Assembly (NCBI RefSeq): GCF_042242105.1
Contig: NC_092023.1
Coordinates: 11,048,933 to 11,112,932, forward strand
Reading direction: 5' to 3'
Length of the DNA: 64,000 bases
From: Pempheris klunzingeri
Taxonomy: Eukaryota > Chordata > Actinopteri > Acropomatiformes > Pempheridae
Shown: piece after piece, positions 48,001-55,790 of the stretch
Numbering within the stretch: position 1 is the first letter of the stretch
Layout: every line of letters starts with the position of its first letter
Notes under the pieces: generated by a model
What the model saw: only the letters and a program-made list of their open reading frames with translations
What the model was told of the DNA's origin: nothing
The model's database searches: none
Program-made: the position numbers and the translations under genes

Positions 48001-48752
48001 GAACACCCAAGTTGCTTGTTTACTGCTGCCTCCATCAGTTATTTTTGCCTGTGTTACTGTATGACTTTGATGTTTTAATTTGGTAACTAAGGTGTTACAG
48101 AGATACAGTTACCACTATCTACTGTGAGTAATATACAAACTAGGATAAGTACCTCATACATCCTTTCTTAAAATTATGTGAACTATTCCTTTAATTAATG
48201 TATAATGGGAAACCGTGGGACTAGATGGTTATTGCAATTGCATGAAAAATATTAATACAGTCCCTGACAAAAGCCTGACTACATTAAATAATTCTGTGTA
48301 GGATTATGATGGCTTTTACTGACACAAAGTTGTTCAGACATGCATAGCTCTGCTATCAGCTCTCAGTGCTGGCTTCATCTGTCTGTCTGTCTGTCTCTAC
48401 GTGCAGGTTCAGTAAAGACAATGGGGAAGAGGTGCACCCATACGCGTACATGCCGTTTGGGCTTGGTCCTCGTAACTGCGTTGGGATGCGCTACGCTGTC
48501 CTCGTCATGAAGATGGTTCTTATCAGTCTCCTGCAGAAATACACTTTGGAAACCTGCAAAGACACCATTGTAAGAGTAACACTCCACGCACAGCAACACA
48601 CACACACACACGTATGTATGTGTATTCAGACTACTCTGCTGTCGTGTCTCTGATCCCACATTAATTTCTTCCTTTAGATTCCGCTGGAGTTTGACTGGAA
48701 AGTACAGCCGATAAATCCAATAAAACTCAAGTTTGTTCCCAGACAACAGTAG
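41950..48752 (+). CDS. Cytochrome P450 family 3 (CYP3) monooxygenase, complete 13-exon gene span
   Basis: Microsomal haem-thiolate monooxygenase of the CYP3 family, expected to oxidise steroids and xenobiotics with electrons from NADPH-P450 reductase, anchored in the ER by an N-terminal helix (residues about 3-25). Thirteen exons total 1494 bp, giving 497 aa. Exon lengths and phases match vertebrate CYP3A genes, as I remember them, almost exactly (53, 100, 114, 161, 227 and 163 bp exons). Motifs: Pro-rich hinge [10 protein letters not shown] (residues 40-49), I-helix GGYETTS (306-312), K-helix ESMR (363-366), PERF (417-420) and haem loop [10 protein letters not shown] with Cys443. The teleost CYP3A/3B/3C/3D subfamily cannot be settled by eye; the sequence looks more distant from CYP3A than a typical fish CYP3A. 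Confidence 0.95.
42152..42242 (+). CDS. cyp3 exon 2
   Basis: 91 bp encoding [20 protein letters not shown] and [10 protein letters not shown], including the Pro-rich hinge. Acceptor AAATAG, donor AAG|GTAAGA. Confidence 0.95.
42442..42494 (+). CDS. cyp3 exon 3
   Basis: 53 bp, the canonical CYP3 exon-3 length, encoding [17 protein letters not shown]. Acceptor CATGTAG, donor AG|GTGAGT. Confidence 0.95.
42495..43648 (+). other. cyp3 intron 3
   Basis: Non-coding; repeat E (reverse orientation) at about 43.30-43.44 kb. I see nothing else. Confidence 0.6.
43300..43442 (-). repeat. dispersed repeat E, copy 2
   Basis: On the minus strand TGAGTAAATGCGC is absent, but CATTTTCTGCAGCTTCGGCT and ATCACATTTTAGAGGATAAT match 37.74-37.79 kb on the plus strand. 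Confidence 0.55.
43649..43748 (+). CDS. cyp3 exon 4
   Basis: 100 bp, the canonical CYP3 length, encoding [20 protein letters not shown] then [13 protein letters not shown]. Donor AGG|GTAAGA. Confidence 0.95.
43749..45300 (+). other. cyp3 intron 4
   Basis: Non-coding; dispersed repeat B at about 44.82-45.06 kb. I see no other element. Confidence 0.6.
44815..45060 (+). repeat. dispersed repeat B, copy 4
   Basis: GTTAGCTTAGCTTAGCACAA, AGACTGGAAACGGGGAAAC, ATCTAGCCTGG and ACAAAATCCA in the family order; closest by eye to the copy at 46.22 kb. Confidence 0.6.
45301..45414 (+). CDS. cyp3 exon 5
   Basis: 114 bp, canonical length, encoding [20 protein letters not shown] and [18 protein letters not shown], the B'-C region (substrate recognition site 1) and C-helix W-R motif. 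Donor CAG|GTTGGT. Confidence 0.95.
45604..45689 (+). CDS. cyp3 exon 6
   Basis: 86 bp encoding [20 protein letters not shown] through EPVDVK, with phase 2 out at CA|GTACGT. One codon shorter than CYP3A4 exon 6 as I remember it. Confidence 0.92.
45817..45959 (+). CDS. cyp3 exon 7
   Basis: 143 bp encoding [20 protein letters not shown] and [18 protein letters not shown], the F-G region. Acceptor CCATAG; donor A|GTACGC is weak, but the phase fits both neighbours. Confidence 0.92.
46056..46180 (+). CDS. cyp3 exon 8
   Basis: 125 bp encoding [20 protein letters not shown] then [12 protein letters not shown]. Acceptor TTTCAG, donor TCT|GTAAGC. Confidence 0.94.
46181..46766 (+). other. cyp3 intron 8
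   Basis: Non-coding and largely filled by dispersed repeat B (46.22-46.56 kb). Confidence 0.65.
46220..46560 (+). repeat. dispersed repeat B, copy 5 (best preserved)
   Basis: TTAAAGGAGTAGCTCGTC, GAGAAGATCAGTATCACTCT, GCTAGCTTAGCTTAGCAAAA, AACTGGAAACAAGGGGAAAC, AGCTAGCATAGCTCTGTCC and GTTGTGGTTTTACAGGGTG. The most complete member in the window. Confidence 0.65.
46767..46851 (+). CDS. cyp3 exon 9
   Basis: 85 bp encoding [20 protein letters not shown] and NEHDQPSK, a variable segment before the I-helix. Acceptor ATCTAG, donor G|GTATGT. Confidence 0.94.
47131..47291 (+). CDS. cyp3 exon 10 (I-helix)
   Basis: 161 bp, canonical length, encoding [20 protein letters not shown] and [19 protein letters not shown], with the oxygen-activation motif. 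The donor GAT|GTACAG is non-consensus, but it gives the canonical length and correct phase into exon 11. Confidence 0.92.
47414..47640 (+). CDS. cyp3 exon 11 (K-helix)
   Basis: 227 bp, canonical length, encoding [20 protein letters not shown] then [17 protein letters not shown], including ExxR. Ends AG|GTAAAT, splitting the PERF arginine with exon 12. Confidence 0.95.
47700..48200 (+). repeat. probable dispersed teleost repeat H
   Basis: GTGATCAGCACAGCCCAAAT, GGAGGAGCAGGCAGCAGCCC, GAACTGAAGTAATTCACTTT, CCATTGACAAAAATGACAGT, CGTTTACTGCTGCCTCC-like TGTTTACTGCTGCCTCCATC and GTGAACTATTCCTTTAA. I recognise this order from memory as a widespread teleost repeat. Single copy here; class unknown. Confidence 0.5.
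48258..48273 (+). mobile_element. 16-bp Tc1 terminal-repeat remnant in cyp3 intron 11
   Basis: CAGTCCCTGACAAAAG preceded by TA. It is the exact reverse complement of the outer end of the Tc1 fragment at 52970-52985 in duplication copy 2, which lies at the corresponding intronic place. Confidence 0.75.
48407..48569 (+). CDS. cyp3 exon 12 (haem-binding loop)
   Basis: 163 bp, canonical length, with [10 protein letters not shown] and the axial haem Cys443, ending [13 protein letters not shown]. Donor ATT|GTAAGA; a CA-repeat lies about 20 nt into the short intron 12. The exon is duplicated at 53204-53366. Confidence 0.96.
48678..48752 (+). CDS. cyp3 exon 13 (C-terminus, stop)
   Basis: 75 bp encoding [20 protein letters not shown] then PRQQ and a TAG stop. 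The duplicate at 53481-53555 is identical by eye. Confidence 0.95.
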   Translation: MPLEFDWKVQPINPIKLKFVPRQQ

Positions 48753-49335
48753 TCAAAGAGGGAACACCTTGCTTCTGAATTGCTATCAAACTCTTACAAC
48801 TCTACTTTGTCGCTGTTGCTTTAATGTGTGGCAGCTGCTGACAGGATGACATTTAAAGTCTGTACTTCAACTCTCATACTCAGTTAAGTCAATGCACCAT
48901 CAACATCTGTATTTTTCTTGCAGTGTTGATTAATCAAATGTGTCTCATTGGCTTTTCTACAAATTATCTTGCATGTTTGATTTCACTGTACTTTGTTTGC
49001 AAAACACAAAGCATATAATATTTCTTATCTTATTATTATACTGTTAATCAATTTACATGATGGTGTTAACGACTGAACAAAAAGGACAATGACTGCAGGA
49101 CAATGCACAATACTTCCTCCTGTACTTTTTTACAACTGAAACATTCCAGAGGGGCAGATTAGAGAATGTACATTAAATTGATCCAAGCACCCATAGCGTT
49201 TTATCATCTTTCTTCTTTTTTGAAATGTATTGTATCTCCATAGACACCATCATCTTTTACCAATGCGTTAATGAAGAGGATTTTGATGAAACAGTGTAGC
49301 TGTTCGCACATCAAACTGTGTGAGCTTAATGATCT

Positions 49336-49341
49336 AATAAA
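49336..49341 (+). promoter_or_regulatory. candidate cyp3 polyadenylation signal 1
   Basis: AATAAA about 585 nt after the cyp3 stop. Conserved in copy 2 at 54124-54129. Confidence 0.35.
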
Positions 49342-49642
49342 ATTACAACCAGACAAGAAGCTGCAGGTCAATGACAGTAACAGACTTCACTGATGTCCGT
49401 CGTGATTGGTGGGTACGAGTGTGCATTAGTCTGTGTCTGTGCACTGAAAACAAAGATGATTTTCTCTTGTTCACACTGAGCTGAAACCTTTCACTCCAAA
49501 TCACATAAATATGCTGGTCTCATGAGAAATGTCACTGTTGTGTGTCTTGCTTCAACACTGCTTCTGTTTTGATTGTTAGTTAGAAAACAAAAACCTTGTT
49601 GTAAAAAAAGTAATCTGCAAAAATGATCTGCCACTGCACCAG

Positions 49643-49648
49643 AATAAA
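49643..49648 (+). promoter_or_regulatory. candidate cyp3 polyadenylation signal 2
   Basis: AATAAA about 890 nt after the cyp3 stop. Conserved in copy 2 at 55487-55492. Which signal is used cannot be told from sequence. Confidence 0.3.
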
Positions 49649-50537
49649 GTTACAGAAAATATCTTAAATTGAGCTCAAGGACAAAACCTGGTTAAAGAAA
49701 TCCAATTTCTTGAAGAAGCAATATTTTGTAAAAGAAAAAGAAAAAAACTACAAACAACCTTGGAAATACTGCTACATTTGTTAAGATGCATCTCTTTAAC
49801 AGAGTACGTCTGAAATTTGGCAGTTGGCAGCTTTTTGATACGGTTTATTAAGGGTGCGCACACACACACAGGAAAACAAAGAGCAGCACACGTCTGCGAG
49901 GGTCAAATTGGTCATGGTCACATGACCTCACAAAAGGTTACAGTCAATGAGAACCTATTAATGATGTGAGATATTTTCCATAAACCTCAAAAATGTATTA
50001 GTTTCTGTTTTTTTTAACTTAATTTCAGCTGCAGTTGGGTTTACTGCCCTTTAATACATGAAACAGTGAAATGCCTTCAGCTATATAACAGTGAAATGAA
50101 CCCCTTGTAAAGCTACATCATTTTGCCCCAACATCCCCACACAGTTTATGTAACATTTTCCTCGTGGATTTCACTCCAGGCTCATGGGAAGTCTGGCTTT
50201 CTCAACTTGAAAATGTATTTTGTTAATGAGCGCTAAAATAAGGGCCCACAGATTGAATGTTGAATGTTAAGCAGCTTTTATCCGAAGGAGCTGCACTGAG
50301 TGTGGATTCAGTCTGAACCACAAACAGTTTACAGATTTGTTCTATGGATGCAGATGAAGTTAAAACGGTCTATTGTGGACTCGTCTGACAGCTTTTCATA
50401 GTAGCTTTTCGGCTGACATACAAAGTCCAGCTTCACATTCACACACACACAAAGACACAGAACTTTCTTGCACACATAAACATGTTATATTTGTTACATC
50501 ATAAAGACAGTCTTTGCATGTCCTTTCTCAGCTCACA

Positions 50538-50759
50538 TTAACTTGACCATGTCTTGGTGATTTTGAGATGACTCAGGTGGTCTGTCATGTGCTTGTGTTC
50601 AGGGAAGCTTCTGAATTTTGCTTCCTTGATGTTGAGCCAGTTTTGGGCTCTGCGCTCCGCGGCGTGGCAGTACTCCTGCTCCGGAGTCATGTACGGCCGG
50701 CTGATCCAGTATTCGTTCTCAGCCTCTCGCTCCAGATGTTTCACCGTATTGCGTTTCAT
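50538..50759 (-). pseudogene. mrpl57 duplicate lacking the first 30 codons
   Basis: The ORF here encodes 73 aa identical to residues 31-103 of the intact mrpl57 at 39794-40105, down to the HLKITKTWSS end. Nucleotide differences are few and those I checked are silent (for example AAT/AAC Asn and GCT/GCC Ala). Homology breaks just beyond the ATG at 50759; the upstream sequence (50762-51370) is unrelated. It lacks the N-terminal GIPGKQWIGK block and its promoter, so it is probably a dead fragment. No stop has appeared in it, which fits a young duplication. Confidence 0.85.
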
Positions 50760-50761
50760 CT

Positions 50762-51370
50762 GACATGAGGGAGAAAGAGTGAAACAACAAAAGATCAGTG
50801 GCTGGATTTTAATTGGTGGACATTGTGATTCATGGTCAGCCTCTTCGCCTCTGAGGCCCTTGGAGATTCAGATTGAACTGTGCAAAGAAATCAAGCCTAG
50901 ACAGATTTGGAACAACAAGCGACATTTGCAAGCAAATACGTCTCGCCCTCCTCCCTGAGAAAGAAGGAAGAGTGGCTTTTGGTCTGCACCTTTAGATTAA
51001 AAAAAGGTGTAAGTTATGTGCGATAGCTGGAGAATAGCGGAGATGTTGATCAAGTGCAGTGAGTGTACACCTTGGAGAGATCTTATGAGTCAACGCAAAA
51101 GAAAACACCTGTGTGGGGATCTTCAGGTTGTAAACTGAATTTCCAACACTGATTAGGTAACTAATTGTTGACCTTAGTCACACTGATCATAAATTGTGAA
51201 AGTTTTACGGCAGTGCGTGACAATGACATCACATTAACAACTTTATCTTCCCAAGGGTTTGGAAGGTTATTATGTGAAGTGTCAAAAGTGTAACAGTTAA
51301 AGCTGTTCAAAGTAGCTATAATCAAGTTTTCTTATTAACATTACAGGTGTGTAAAGGGACTCACTGCTCA
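50762..51370. other. copy-2-specific segment replacing the mrpl57 5' end
   Basis: About 610 bp with no counterpart in copy 1, where about 220 bp (40017-40240) lies instead. It abuts the mrpl57 fragment with a CTCCCTCATGTCAG|ATG that looks like a splice acceptor on the minus strand. I see no recognisable protein or repeat. Confidence 0.55.
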
Positions 51371-51399
51371 TTGTTTCTTTTATGGTCTGCAGCTTTGCA

Positions 51400-52172
51400 G
51401 TTTGGGTCAGTGTTATTTTCAGTCACAGCAGTCAACTGTTTTAAGCAAATAAACTGAAAAAAAAAAGACCTGTACAGTGTCCTGCTTGGCACCAAAAGGC
51501 AAAAAAGACAACGTTTGTGAACATAGTGGGGCATTTAGCAGCTAAAAAAAAAAGAAGATATTTCCCTCAAGACTTGGTGGAGACCCAAACAGAGCTTACA
51601 TGGGAGTGAGAACTGGACCTACATGATAATGTTGTCCACGAGATGAGTAAAAAACAGCAGCTATGAGCAAACAAGTTTGAAACTAACTTTAGTGGGGTGA
51701 TCGTGTGCTCACAGCTGTTTTTCTGTAGCCTCCTGGTATAACCAGTTATTGTATGTTTAATAAAATACTTTTTAAATAGTTGTAAATTCAACTGCTATAT
51801 CATGGGGTGGGGGGACTCTTGTAGATACTACAATCGTTTCTCCCACGGTTATAATAAAGTAAATGATTTCACACAACGTGACATTTTGACATGCTGTAAC
51901 AGGAGAGGCACCGGTGTAGATGACAACAATAACGATGGCTCAGTCATGTTAGTGAGCCACAATATCAGTCCTGAAGCTGCAGCACCTCATCAATAGCAGC
52001 CTTTAAAAGTGTTTAAACATTAATATTGTGCAAAACACGCACTATTTCTTCACCCAGGTTATTAGAAAACTATATACTTCCACAACAACCATCTGACCTC
52101 CAAAGTACGGTAACGTGAAGCCAGCTTAGTTTAGCCTGACATCACAGAACAAAATTATGCTTAAACTGGCAC
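51400..52172 (+). repeat. copy 2 of the mrpl57-cyp3 intergenic sequence
   Basis: Nearly identical to 40.24-41.34 kb but without the LINE insertion (40751-41093) and with small indels (for example CCAGG missing near 51.96 kb). Includes repeat A at 51486-51660. Homology stops abruptly at about 52172, where the Tc1 fragment begins. Confidence 0.8.
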
Positions 52173-52985
52173 AGCGTTTGGGATGCAGTTCTGCCACTTT
52201 TCCTCTGTCCATCCTTTCACCAAGCTGTGGGCCTTTGCAAATGCAACATGATTTTTTTAGTTGCCTTCTGTTTAATGCTGGCTTCTGAGCACTAATTTGG
52301 CCATGGAGACCACTGCGTGAGAGAATTCGACAAACTGTTCTTCTAGATACAGGGGTTTCTGGTGACCACTTCTCATGCAGCTCTACTGCAGTTGAAAAAG
52401 GGCTGGCCCTGGACTGTCAAAGCAACAAACGGTCCTCTCGAACAGTTGTCTTACAGGGTCTGCCTGACCAGGGCTTGTCATGAACTTCAGCAGTTTCTTC
52501 AGATTGTTTTCTTATCCTCTCCACTTGATGTTTGGATACACTGAAGATGTCTGCCACCTCAGCAGCAGACTTGGTCTTCAGGTTCTTGATGATCAGCACT
52601 TTGATCTGTGGTTGAATCTTTGGCATGTTGTGAGAAGTCAGGTTGCACTTCAGATGAAGGTCTGGTGTGCTGGGGTTCTTTTTCTACACACCTGGGAATG
52701 TGTTAATGACAGTATTTGTCACAGGTGAAGCTCTAATCTGTGATTGGTTGAATCATTTAAAGGCACGACAAGACTTTTGACCAAGCCAAATCTGACCTTT
52801 CTGTTCTAATTAAATGATAAAACTCAATGAATGATACAAAACCTTATTTTGATACAATACACATAATCCAGAGGCCTTTGCCTTTCATATAAGCCATTTC
52901 AGATTCCAATTGATAAACTACAAGTCAAATTATTATTTGTTGTTCCAACAACTTCTGTAAGCGACAAGACTTTTGTCAGGGACTG
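52173..52985 (-). mobile_element. Tc1-like transposon, truncated 5' half
   Basis: On the minus strand it begins at 52985 with the terminal repeat CAGTCCCTGACAAAAGTCTT, next to TA. It encodes the N-terminal part of a Tc1 transposase from 52626: MPKIQPQIKVLIIKNLKTKS and AADIF-like HTH residues (VADIFSVSKHQVERIRKQS), then WSGRPCKTTVREDR before a stop. Further DNA-binding-region homology continues out of frame. The catalytic half and the second inverted repeat are missing; it ends where cyp3 5' sequence begins. It is a different Tc1 family from the element at 33.3 kb. Confidence 0.85.
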
Positions 52986-53080
52986 TAGATATTTTTATAT
53001 TTATATTTAATATATATATATTTTTATATAATAAATTATAGTATAGTGCAGTTCTTTTATGCCTGACTTATAATACTACA
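52986..53080. repeat. AT-rich segment
   Basis: TA-rich stretch between the Tc1 end and restored homology to cyp3 intron 11. Copy 1 lacks most of it. Confidence 0.6.
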
Positions 53081-53203
53081 TTAAATAATTCTGTGTAGGA
53101 TTATGATGGCTTTTACTGACACAAAGTTGTTCAGACATGCATAGCTCTGCTATCAGCTCTCAGTGCTGGCTTCATCTGTCTGTCTGTCTGTCTCTACGTG
53201 CAG

Positions 53204-53555
53204 GTTCAGTAAAGACAATGGGGAAGAGGTGCACCCATATGCGTACATGCCGTTTGGGCTTGGTCCTCGTAACTGCGTTGGGATGCGCTACGCTGTCCTC
53301 GTCATGAAGATGGTTCTTATCAGTCTCCTGCAGAAATACACTGCAAAAACCTGCAAAGACACCATTGTAAGAGTAACACTCCACGCACAGCAACACACAC
53401 ACACACACACACACGTATGTATGTGTATTCAGACTACTCTGCTGTCGTGTCTCTGATCCCACATTAATTTCTTCCTTCAGATTCCGCTGGAGTTTGACTG
53501 GAAAGTACAGCCGATAAATCCAATAAAACTCAAGTTTGTTCCCAGACAACAGTAG
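53204..53555 (+). pseudogene. cyp3 duplicate reduced to exons 12' and 13'
   Basis: Exon 12' (53204-53366, 163 bp) and exon 13' (53481-53555, 75 bp) keep GTGCAG and CTTCAG acceptors, the GTAAGA donor, open frames, the haem loop [10 protein letters not shown] and the TAG stop. Exon 13' is identical to exon 13. Exon 12' has one silent change (TAC to TAT) and a cluster changing LE to AK in [11 protein letters not shown]. No exon 1-11 equivalent exists upstream in copy 2, so it cannot make a P450 alone. It could be a dead fragment or an alternative terminal exon pair for the intact gene upstream. Confidence 0.85.
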
Positions 53556-54203
53556 TCCAAGAGGGAACACCTTGCTTCTGAATTGCTATCAAACTCTTAC
53601 AACTCTACTTTGTCGCTGTTGCTTTAATGTGTGGCAGCTGCTGACAGGATGACATTTAAATCTGTACTTCAACTCTCATACTCTCCATCGACATCTGCAT
53701 TTTTCTTGCAGTGTTGATTAATCAAATGTGTCTCATTGACTTTTCTACAAATTATCTTGCATGTTTGATTTCACTGTACTTTGTTTGCAAAACACAAAGC
53801 ATATAACATTTCTTATCTTATTATTATACTGTTAATCAATTTACATGATGGTGTTAACGACTGAACAAAAAGGACAATGACTGCAGGACAATGCTCAATA
53901 CTTCCTCCTGTACTTTTTTACAACTGAAACATTCCAGAGGGGCAGATTAGAGAATGTACATTAAATTGATCCAAGCACCCATAGCGTTTTATCATCTTTC
54001 TTCTTTTTTGAAATGTATTGTATCTCCATAGACACCATCATCTTTTACCAATGCGTTAATGAAGAGGATTTTGATGAAACAGCGTAGCTGTTCGCACATC
54101 AAACTGTGTGAGCTTAATGATCTAATAAAATTACAACCAGACAAGAAGCTGCAGGTCAATGACAGTAACAGACTTCACTGATGTCCGTCGTGATTGGTGG
54201 GTA
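53556..54203 (+). other. copy 2 of the cyp3 3' flank
   Basis: Very similar to 48753-49410, including the AATAAA at 54124. A few small indels. Confidence 0.7.
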
Positions 54204-55257
54204 TGTGTTTCCACCTAGTGGATGACTCAGCCTCATAACCATCTTCACACTTCCACTATATTTTATTACAATTTTGTCAACTTAGCATTAGTTCTGAATT
54301 TTCAGAACTGCCTACCACTGATTATATCAAAAGTAATTTCAAATTGGGATGTCAAATGCAAGTACGTTTGTTAACTTTACTGTTTTAGAGCTATTCTTCT
54401 AACCAAAAGCACATAAAAGTACATTCCAAATGCTATCTAGCCATAAGAATGCCTTCTTTGTTATTTGGTTGTGAGATATATGCAGCTGAATCTGCCACCA
54501 TACCAACACATTTCCTGTGCAGCTCTAACTAAAATGCCAGGGAAAGAAAAAAACAAAAACAAAAGGGATCCTCCAGTGCATTTTTCTAGGATCAAATGTA
54601 GGGTAGCGTAATCAATAAACTAATTCACCAAAACGACACTGAAAAGGAGATTGTATGCTTTTCTTTAATAACTTTACAACAGGGTACAAATCGGGTCCAC
54701 TCCTCTGAAGGCTCTGTGAAAGTTCACTGTGAAACAGCTGAAGTCAGTTTTTATGGGGTATGAATGACTGAGGTTTCCCAATTTACATTCATAGTTCACA
54801 CAAGTGATGCAAATGTCCCATAAATGATCATTTGATAGGACGTTTACTATTATAATGAAATAACTACATTTACTCGAAGAACGAGGGTTTCATTCCCAAA
54901 TGAGACATTCATTTAAAAACGTTGGACTCATGATGACAATTCAATGGATTTGAACAAAAAAAGAGCAAAGACTGGTGACGTTACAGCTATCTTTGGCCTC
55001 AGTAATGGTGATTTGTGGTTCTTTCCATGTTAAATGTTGAGATGTGAACACAAAAAGAATTTTCTCCCTCTGAGTTTTGAAATGGAAGGCTACATTTGTT
55101 GAGTAATCCAAATTAGCTGGTGGATAATTAGTGTTTGAGATATTGTTTCTATTACTGACTAGACTTGACTATTTGTCAACAGCTGAAGCTATGAAGGTGA
55201 AGGGAAACCTCAGTGTCTGAGGAAATGCCAGCCAGCAGAGGGCGCCGACATGAGCAG
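54204..55257. other. about 1.05-kb segment present only in copy 2
   Basis: Copy 1 reads GTGGGTACGAGTGTG without interruption. In copy 2 the same sequence is split after GGGTA (54203) and resumes CGAGTGTG at 55258, with TA at both boundaries. No ORF, terminal inverted repeat or known family recognised. Either an insertion in copy 2 or a deletion in copy 1. Confidence 0.6.
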
Positions 55258-55720
55258 TACGAGTGTGCATTAGTCTGTGTCTGTGCACTGAAAACAAAGA
55301 TGATTTTCTCTTGTTCACACTGAGCTGAAACCTTTCACTCCAAATCACATAAATATGCTGGTCTCATGAGAAATGTCACTGTTGTGTGTCTTGCTTCAAC
55401 ACTGCTTCTGTTTTGATTGTTTGTTAGAAAACAAAAACCTTGTTGTAAAAAAAGTAATCTGCAAAAATGATCTGCCACTGCACCAGAATAAAGTTACAGA
55501 AAATATCTTAAATTGAGCTCAAGGACAAAACCTGGTTAAAGAAATCCAATTTCTTGAAGAAGCAATATTTTGTAAAAAAAAAAAAAAAAAACTACAAACA
55601 ACCTTGGAAATACTGCTACATTGGTTAAGATGCATCTCTTTAACAGAGTACGTGTGTGTTGTAGGGAAATTTGGCCCAGTTGGCAGCTTTTTGATACGGT
55701 TTATTAAGGGTGGGTGCATG

Positions 55721-55727
<7 letters not shown>

Positions 55728-55766
<39 letters not shown>
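55728..55766 (+). repeat. (CA)n microsatellite
   Basis: About 19 CA units; the copy-1 equivalent (about 49858-49871) is much shorter. Confidence 0.95.
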
Positions 55767-55768
<2 letters not shown>

Positions 55769-55790
55769 AAAACAAAGAGCAGCACAAGCT

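Larger units (their letters stand above)
47641..48406 (+). other. cyp3 intron 11
   Basis: Non-coding. Dispersed repeat at about 47.70-48.20 kb and a 16-bp Tc1 terminal remnant at 48258-48273. From about 48.28 kb it matches the sequence before exon 12' in copy 2. Confidence 0.7.
39150..49889 (+). repeat. tandem duplication unit, copy 1 (mrpl57 + cyp3)
   Basis: Four blocks recur downstream with high identity by eye: 39.22-40.02 kb in 49.97-50.76 kb; 40.24-41.34 kb in 51.40-52.17 kb; 48.28-49.42 kb in 53.08-54.20 kb; 49.42-49.88 kb in 55.26-55.79 kb. Order and orientation are the same, so this is a head-to-tail tandem duplication. The junction lies near 49889-49891, where CTGCGAGGGTCAAATT echoes CTGCAAGGGTCAAATT at 39151. 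Confidence 0.85.
48753..49889 (+). other. cyp3 3' UTR and downstream flank (copy 1)
   Basis: Non-coding, nearly identical to 53556-54203 plus 55258-55790. Contains two AATAAA motifs and ends in a short CA tract at the duplication junction. Confidence 0.65.
49890..55790 (+). repeat. tandem duplication unit, copy 2 (shortened)
   Basis: The degraded second copy, 5.9 kb against about 10.7 kb. Relative to copy 1 it lost the mrpl57 5' end and P450 exons 1-11. It carries extra sequence at 50762-51370, a Tc1 fragment at 52173-52985 and about 1.05 kb at 54204-55257. It lacks the LINE tail found at 40.75-41.09 kb in copy 1. Confidence 0.85.
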
